Shown here: one piece after another, positions 59,853 to 64,000 of the stretch | How positions within the stretch are numbered: position 1 is the first letter of the stretch | Layout: each line of letters starts with the position of its first letter | Assembly: GCF_003425685.1 (NCBI RefSeq) | Contig: NZ_QJKM01000011.1 | Coordinates: 124,001 to 188,000 of the forward strand | Origin: Rhizobium terrae | GTDB lineage: Bacteria; Pseudomonadota; Alphaproteobacteria; Rhizobiales; Rhizobiaceae | Length of the DNA: 64,000 nucleotides | Reading direction: 5' to 3' | Program-made: the position numbers and the translations under genes | Notes under the pieces: generated by a model | What the model was told of the DNA's origin: nothing | Seen by the model: the letters and a program-made list of their open reading frames with translations, nothing else | The model's database searches: none

Positions 59853-61103
59853 ATGAGCCCCCTTCCCCGTAAAGACCGCGACCTGCTTGCGCTTTTCGCG
59901 CCGATCGCCCGAATGCCGTTCCGCTCCCCTACGGTCCGAGGCGTCGCCGCCCTGTCGCTGACCCAGCTCATCGGCTGGGGCGCCACGTTCTGGCTGCCCG
60001 CGGTCACGGGACCCGCCATGGCCGGCGCGCTGCGCATGCCCCTGCCCATGGTCATGGCAGGCCCGACGGTGATGCTCGTCGTCATGGCGATCGCGTCCTG
60101 GCCGCTGAGCGCCGCCTTCGAGCGTCGCGGCGCCCGCCCGATAATGGTTCTGGGATCGCTCCTGGGTGCAACCGGCCTGCTGCTCATGGGCGTGGCCAAC
60201 GGTCCGGCATCCTATCTCCTGGCGTGGATCATTCTCGGCCTCGCCGGCGCCGGCATGTTAACGACACCGGCGCAGATCGCAGTGACCGAGATCGCCGGCG
60301 AGAACGCCCGCCAGGCGCTCGGCGTGCTGATCCTGGCCGGCGGGCTGACATCGACCATCGTCTGGCCGCTGACAGGGGTCCTGCAAGCCCAATGGGGCTG
60401 GCGGACGACGACACTTGCCTATGCCGTCCTCATGCTGTTTGTCTGCATGCCACTGCACTGGGCCGCGCTTGCCCGCCAGCCCAGGGAAAAAGCTGCGGCT
60501 GAGGCGGCCACCGAGCCTACTTCCATCGACCGGCCACGTTTCATCCTGCTGGCCATGAGTTTCGCCGCCAATGGTTTCGTGACCTGGGGTTTTGCCCTCA
60601 CCATCATCATCCTTTTCGAGGCTGCGGGGCTCGATCACGCCAGTGCACTGACGGCTGGAGCCTTCATCGGCCTTGCCCAATGGGCAGGACGGCTGGTCGA
60701 TTTCCTCGGCGGCCGGCGCCTGTCGGGTTTTGCCACAGGCCTTGCCGCCTCCGCCCTGTTTCCGCTGAGCTTCATCGTTCTTCTGCTGACCAGCAATCTC
60801 GTCGGCGCCATGCTTTTCGCCACGCTCTACGGGCTTGCGAGCGGCATCACCGCCGTCACCCGCGCTACGCTGCCGCTGCAGATCTTCCCCGCAGGCGCCT
60901 ATGCCCGCGCATCGGCGCAGCTCGCGGTGCCGCTCAATCTCTCCTTTGCCGCCGCACCGCCGGTATTCACCGCCATCATGACCTCCGCCGGTCCCCGCGC
61001 AGCCCTTTGGCTGGCCCTGGTCATCTCGCTCTTCGCCTTCAGCACGTTTTTTGGCCTTTTGCTGCTGCACCGCCGGAGGTTTCGCACATCACGCCAGAAC
61101 TGA
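59853..61103 (+). CDS. MFS transporter
   Basis: A 416-residue permease of about 12 helices. Segments: LSLTQLIGWGATFWLPAVTG, GSLLGATGLLLMGVANGPAS, GLAGAGMLTTPAQIAVTEI, AANGFVTWGFALTIIILF, LYGLASGITAVTRATLPLQI. It fits the class of MFS proteins adjacent to LysR regulators that move aromatic or organic acids, but no substrate can be named. The start at 59853 (MSPLPRKDRD) follows GAGGCC; an in-frame ATG at 59697 would add 52 residues of unlikely sequence. The divergent LysR gene may control it. Confidence 0.87.
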   Translation: MSPLPRKDRDLLALFAPIARMPFRSPTVRGVAALSLTQLIGWGATFWLPAVTGPAMAGALRMPLPMVMAGPTVMLVVMAIASWPLSAAFERRGARPIMVLGSLLGATGLLLMGVANGPASYLLAWIILGLAGAGMLTTPAQIAVTEIAGENARQALGVLILAGGLTSTIVWPLTGVLQAQWGWRTTTLAYAVLMLFVCMPLHWAALARQPREKAAAEAATEPTSIDRPRFILLAMSFAANGFVTWGFALTIIILFEAAGLDHASALTAGAFIGLAQWAGRLVDFLGGRRLSGFATGLAASALFPLSFIVLLLTSNLVGAMLFATLYGLASGITAVTRATLPLQIFPAGAYARASAQLAVPLNLSFAAAPPVFTAIMTSAGPRAALWLALVISLFAFSTFFGLLLLHRRRFRTSRQN

Positions 61104-61199
61104 AACCGGGAAATCGACTGAACCTGTCGCGGCCGAGTTCGGCTAGCCCCGCATATCCCATCCGGGCAAGTCATTCCTCGCAAAGAGCGCCGCCGGTTC

Positions 61200-61787
61200 C
61201 TAACAGTCCGGCGACCGCAGCCTGGCGATCTGGGGGGCGACGATTGCGACGAACAATCCGGGATCGCTAAAAGCTCGTGCGGAAAGCATTGCCCCATGGA
61301 GCGAGGCCATCAGCACCTGAGCCTCCTCTTCCGGCCGTTTGTCCAGCCGGAACAGCCCCTGCTCGACTCCGGCCTGCAGGACCGAGGCAAGCCATCCCGC
61401 GAGACCATGGAAATGGGCGCGGACGCGTGATGCGACCTCTTCCGGCAGCATCTGCATCTCGCTGGCCAGCATCGCGCAGACGCAGAAGGGCAGCGAGGCG
61501 TCCCGAATGCATGTCTGCCAGTAGTTCATGTAGGACTGCAGCTGTTCGGCTGGGCTCGAGGCCTGCTCGCGCAGGAACGTCAAACCCGCCTCCGCCTGCC
61601 GCCTGTAACGATCCACCAGCGCCGAGACCAAATCGGCCTTCGTCGGAAAATGATGGTGGATGCTCGCCTTCCTGATGCCGATCGCAGCCGAGATGTCGGC
61701 GTAGCTGAACCCGTTGTAGCCTCCCGTCACGATGAGAGACTGCGCGATGTCGAGGATTTTTTCCGAAGTCGAAGCCATTGATTTCAT
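61200..61787 (-). CDS. TetR-family transcriptional regulator
   Basis: A 195-residue repressor. The HTH is SEKILDIAQSLIVTGGYNGF and ISAAIGIRKASIHHHFPTKAD; the C-terminal ligand domain resembles the TetR_C_16/11 type (PFCVCAMLASEMQMLPEEV). The start is uncertain between ATG 61787 and ATG 61778. It is divergent from the DUF308 gene with two GGTAGG-type palindromes in the gap, which are likely its operators. The ligand is unknown. Confidence 0.92.
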   Translation of the reverse strand: MKSMASTSEKILDIAQSLIVTGGYNGFSYADISAAIGIRKASIHHHFPTKADLVSALVDRYRRQAEAGLTFLREQASSPAEQLQSYMNYWQTCIRDASLPFCVCAMLASEMQMLPEEVASRVRAHFHGLAGWLASVLQAGVEQGLFRLDKRPEEEAQVLMASLHGAMLSARAFSDPGLFVAIVAPQIARLRSPDC

Positions 61788-61793
61788 ATCGTC

Positions 61794-61811
61794 GCCTACC
61801 TTTTGGTAGGC
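61794..61811. promoter_or_regulatory. TetR operator candidate 1
   Basis: GCCTACC and GGTAGGC are perfect 7-bp arms around TTTT, 7 bases upstream of the TetR ATG on its own strand. Overlap with the ribosome-site region (GGTAGGCGACGAT) would allow tight self-repression. Confidence 0.65.
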
Positions 61812-61886
61812 AAATTGTCAAGGTGCTGCAACCTCCCCGCTTCTCACGAGGAGGTGTTCGGGCGTCAGGTTGACTCGACAAAATTA

Positions 61887-61904
61887 CCTTCCTACTAGTA
61901 GGTA
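61887..61904. promoter_or_regulatory. TetR operator candidate 2
   Basis: CTTCCTACTAGTAGGTAG is an 18-bp palindrome with one mismatched pair and a perfect 12-bp core CCTACTAGTAGG. It carries the same GTAGG half-site as candidate 1 and ends 21 bases before the DUF308 gene. Confidence 0.65.
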
Positions 61905-61925
61905 GTCAAAAAAAGGAACCTTTCA

Positions 61926-62483
61926 ATGCAAAGCCAACCGTCCACCCAGTCCAACTGGCTGCAATCCTACTATTTCGTGCGCGCCTCGTTCTCCATCGGC
62001 TGGATCGCCGCAGCCCTCCTCCTCGGCGGGCAGCCCGGTCCCGCCGCGTTTCTGCTGGTGATCTATCCCCTGTGGGACGCCCTCGCCAATCTGATTGATG
62101 CACGGGCAAACGGCGGCCTGAAAACCAACCCGTCCCAGGCGCTGAACGTCGTGGTCAGCACGATAACGGGGCTCGCCGTCATCGCGGCGGTCAGCAGCAG
62201 CACATACGCGGTTCTGGCCGTTTTCGGGGTCTGGGCTATCCTCTCGGGACTGCTGCAACTGTATACGGGAGTAAGACGCTGGCGTGCCTATGGCGCACAA
62301 TGGGTGATGATCCTGAGCGGTGCGCAGTCGGCCCTCGCCGGCGCCTTCATGATCAGTCGATCCCTTGGCACCGTTGCGCCGACGATCTTGGACATCGTCC
62401 CCTATGCGGGGTTCGGCGCCTTCTATTTTCTGCTTTCGGCCATCTGGCTCGTCGTCGCAGCCTATCGGAAAGCACATGCGTAA
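61926..62483 (+). CDS. DUF308-family membrane protein
   Basis: A 185-residue membrane protein with six predicted helices in pairs: FSIGWIAAALLLGGQPGPAAF, FLLVIYPLWDALANLI, VVVSTITGLAVIAAVSS, VLAVFGVWAILSGLLQLYTG, MILSGAQSALAGAFMIS, FGAFYFLLSAIWLVVAA. It resembles DUF308 proteins (HdeD-like), whose function is unclear but linked to acid or stress responses. The N-terminus is short and polar. Operators for the divergent TetR protein lie in the gap, so it is probably derepressed by that regulator's ligand. Confidence 0.85.
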   Translation: MQSQPSTQSNWLQSYYFVRASFSIGWIAAALLLGGQPGPAAFLLVIYPLWDALANLIDARANGGLKTNPSQALNVVVSTITGLAVIAAVSSSTYAVLAVFGVWAILSGLLQLYTGVRRWRAYGAQWVMILSGAQSALAGAFMISRSLGTVAPTILDIVPYAGFGAFYFLLSAIWLVVAAYRKAHA

Positions 62484-62666
62484 GCACAGCCCGCTCCCGC
62501 GGCGGCAAGTTCAAAGTCATTTGCCGCCGCCGAAAGGACAAATTTCGCCCGTCAGAGAGCGCTCTCGTTCTTTGTAACTGGCGAATTCCTGCTCTCCGAA
62601 AATCGATTCCGCTTTTCGGACCGATGCGCTAGGTTCGCGCCGCCCGAACAACCGGATCGCATTTGC

Positions 62667-63458
62667 ATGAATTCGCCAAGCCGCATTGTCCTTGAATGGC
62701 GCGCTGCCACAAGGCGTCTTTTCGCCAGACCGGCAGTGTGGTTCGTCGTGCTGATGCTGCTGTGGTGGCTGCTGCTGGCAGTCTTCTACCTGGTCCCCGA
62801 GATCGATCTTGCCGTGGCGCGCGCCTTCTTCGAAGAAGCGGCCTGCGGCCAGGCGGTCGAAGAAGGCCGCGTCTGCGGCAGCTTTCCCTACGGAACGCAG
62901 GTCCTCTTCGTCGTCATTCGGCAGATCCTCTTCTATTTGCCGTCGCTCACCGCGATCTACATCCTCTACCGGCTGATCGCCAATCTCCAACATCACGGCG
63001 CAACCTACAGCCCTCGCAAGACAAGGGACTATTCGATCGCGCTTACATCCTTCCTGATCGGCCCCTACGTGCTGGTCAATCTGCTCCTCAAGGAAATCTC
63101 GGACCGCCCGCGGCCCTACCAGACCGATCTCTTCGGCGGCCGGAACGTCTTTATGCCGGCCGGCGATTTCCAGGGCGCCTGCACCGGCAACTGTTCCTTC
63201 ATCTCCGGCGAGGCCGCCGGGGCCGGCTGGATGGCTTGCCTGGTCGTGATGCTGCCGAAACCGCTGCGCGCGGTGCTCGGCCCGCCGCTGATTGCCGTGT
63301 CGCTGATCTCGCCGGCATTGCGGACCTCCTTCGGCGGGCACTACCTTTCCGACGTGACGCTCGGCTGGCTGTCATCGCTGGTGGTGTATGCGGGGATTGC
63401 CGCGTGTTTCGAAATGTCACAGCGGCGAAGAAAACGAAAACAGCCAACAAATTTGTGA
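62667..63458 (+). CDS. PAP2-superfamily phosphatase with altered second motif
   Basis: A 263-residue membrane phosphatase with about five helices. Motif 1 KEISDRPRP (Lys142-X6-Arg149-Pro150) and motif 3 RTSFGGHYLSD (Arg219-X5-His225-X3-Asp229) fit the PAP2 pattern. Motif 2, normally PSGH, reads FISGE with Glu182 in place of the usual acid-base His. Such variants occur in lipid A phosphatases of the group as far as I recall. Targets could be lipid A, phosphatidate or undecaprenyl pyrophosphate. It lies between the DUF308 gene and lptF. Confidence 0.82.
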   Translation: MNSPSRIVLEWRAATRRLFARPAVWFVVLMLLWWLLLAVFYLVPEIDLAVARAFFEEAACGQAVEEGRVCGSFPYGTQVLFVVIRQILFYLPSLTAIYILYRLIANLQHHGATYSPRKTRDYSIALTSFLIGPYVLVNLLLKEISDRPRPYQTDLFGGRNVFMPAGDFQGACTGNCSFISGEAAGAGWMACLVVMLPKPLRAVLGPPLIAVSLISPALRTSFGGHYLSDVTLGWLSSLVVYAGIAACFEMSQRRRKRKQPTNL

Positions 63459-63564
63459 CGCAGCCCCTGTCGCAAACGGCTCGCCAATCGCTTAGATAGG
63501 CCCCACCGTGGTCTTGGGAGACAGCCGTCGTCCCGGATACGGAATGCAAAACGTCTAGGCCGGA

Positions 63565-64000
63565 ATGAAGCTTCTCGAAGTCTACATACTGCGCCGGATT
63601 TTTCAGATGTTCCTGGTGACGCTCCTGCCGGTGCTCACCATCATCTGGACGATCCAGGTGCTCGGACGCATCAACCTGGTCACGGATACGGGCCAGTCGA
63701 TGGGCTCGTTCGCGACTTTGGCGACCTATATCCTGCCCACCATCATCCCCGTCGTCCTGCCGTTCGCGCTCGTCATTGGCATCACCCAGACGCTGACGGC
63801 GATGAACAACGATTCGGAGCTGCCGGTCATCGACGCGGCCGGCTCCTCGCGCAGCATCATCTACAAGCCGGTGCTGATGCTCGGCATCGCGCTCAGCCTG
63901 TTCTCGTTCATCATCACCAATTTCGTCGAGCCGCCGTCGCGCGTCGCCGCCCGCCAAATGGTCGCGGCCGCCTATGCCGACCTGCTCTCTTCCGTCATCG
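63565..64000 (+). CDS. lptF: LPS export ABC transporter permease LptF, N-terminal part (runs off window)
   Basis: The first 145 codons are visible. LptF, with LptG and LptB, pulls lipopolysaccharide out of the inner membrane toward the LptC/A bridge. The visible segment begins MKLLEVYILRRIFQMFLVTL, then LPTIIPVVLPFALVIGITQT, TAMNNDSELPVIDAAGSSRS and NFVEPPSRVAARQMV, all typical of LptF/LptG. In rhizobia this gene is usually next to pepA on the opposite strand; here about 5 kb of accessory genes lie between. Confidence 0.95.
   Translation, partial: MKLLEVYILRRIFQMFLVTLLPVLTIIWTIQVLGRINLVTDTGQSMGSFATLATYILPTIIPVVLPFALVIGITQTLTAMNNDSELPVIDAAGSSRSIIYKPVLMLGIALSLFSFIITNFVEPPSRVAARQMVAAAYADLLSSVI

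Overview
The window is high-GC chromosomal DNA from an alphaproteobacterium of the order Hyphomicrobiales, most likely a Rhizobiaceae member (Rhizobium, Agrobacterium or a close relative). The basis is protein character and gene order recognised by eye: LdtR next to an L,D-transpeptidase, the hemB/RDD/bpt/parC run, HdaA beside ppk-ppx, pgsA-moaD-moaE, holC-pepA near lptF, and an Omp25/RopB-type porin. No species call is possible without a search. No rRNA, tRNA, CRISPR array, prophage or insertion sequence was seen.

Layout. 1-5.9 kb: 5' end of glyA, a Tat-exported L,D-transpeptidase, its likely regulator LdtR with a CtrA-like box upstream, a cupin, hemB and an RDD membrane protein. 6-9.8 kb: leucyltransferase bpt and topoisomerase IV parC, separated by an AbrB/Doc toxin-antitoxin pair with its own promoter and operator palindromes. 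10-15.4 kb: a periplasmic protein, a DUF1236 protein, and a compact three-gene unit of cytochrome P450, lipid acyltransferase and serine hydrolase. 15.4-26.2 kb: aspS, an ICMT-like methyltransferase, an MFS transporter, rnd, phoD divergent from a LacI regulator, DUF2000 divergent from an AraC regulator, and a phytase-like esterase preceded by a PHO-box-like array. 26.2-34.6 kb: a small exported protein; the minus-strand operon perM-hdaA-ppk-ppx; and purM-purN.

34.6-50 kb: an unusual protein joining a lysozyme-like and an amidase-like domain; a Nudix/molybdopterin oxidoreductase operon; rlmJ, RNase T2 and a GST; a porin; uvrC; pgsA-moaD-moaE; an orphan LivH-type permease divergent from a CGNR zinc-finger regulator; a lipoprotein; ndk; a second GST. 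50-64 kb: a degenerate GGDEF protein, an ABC-F ATPase, a prolyl oligopeptidase, a decayed vapBC scar behind an intact 13-bp inverted repeat, a lipoprotein polysaccharide deacetylase, pepA-holC, then an accessory block (LysR/MFS, TetR/DUF308, PAP2) lying between pepA and the start of lptF.

Themes. Phosphate metabolism recurs (phoD, ppk, ppx, the phytase-like esterase with its PHO-like array, PAP2). Cell-envelope work is also frequent (L,D-transpeptidase, acyltransferase, porin, lptF, peptidoglycan hydrolase). The molybdoenzyme at 37-39 kb needs the cofactor made with MoaD and MoaE at 46 kb. The strongest new-looking signals are regulatory: the five-fold 11-bp TCAY array at 24.7 kb, palindromes between several divergent gene pairs, and CtrA-like boxes near ldtR and the porin. 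Two other points stand out: the fusion hydrolase and the vapBC remnant.
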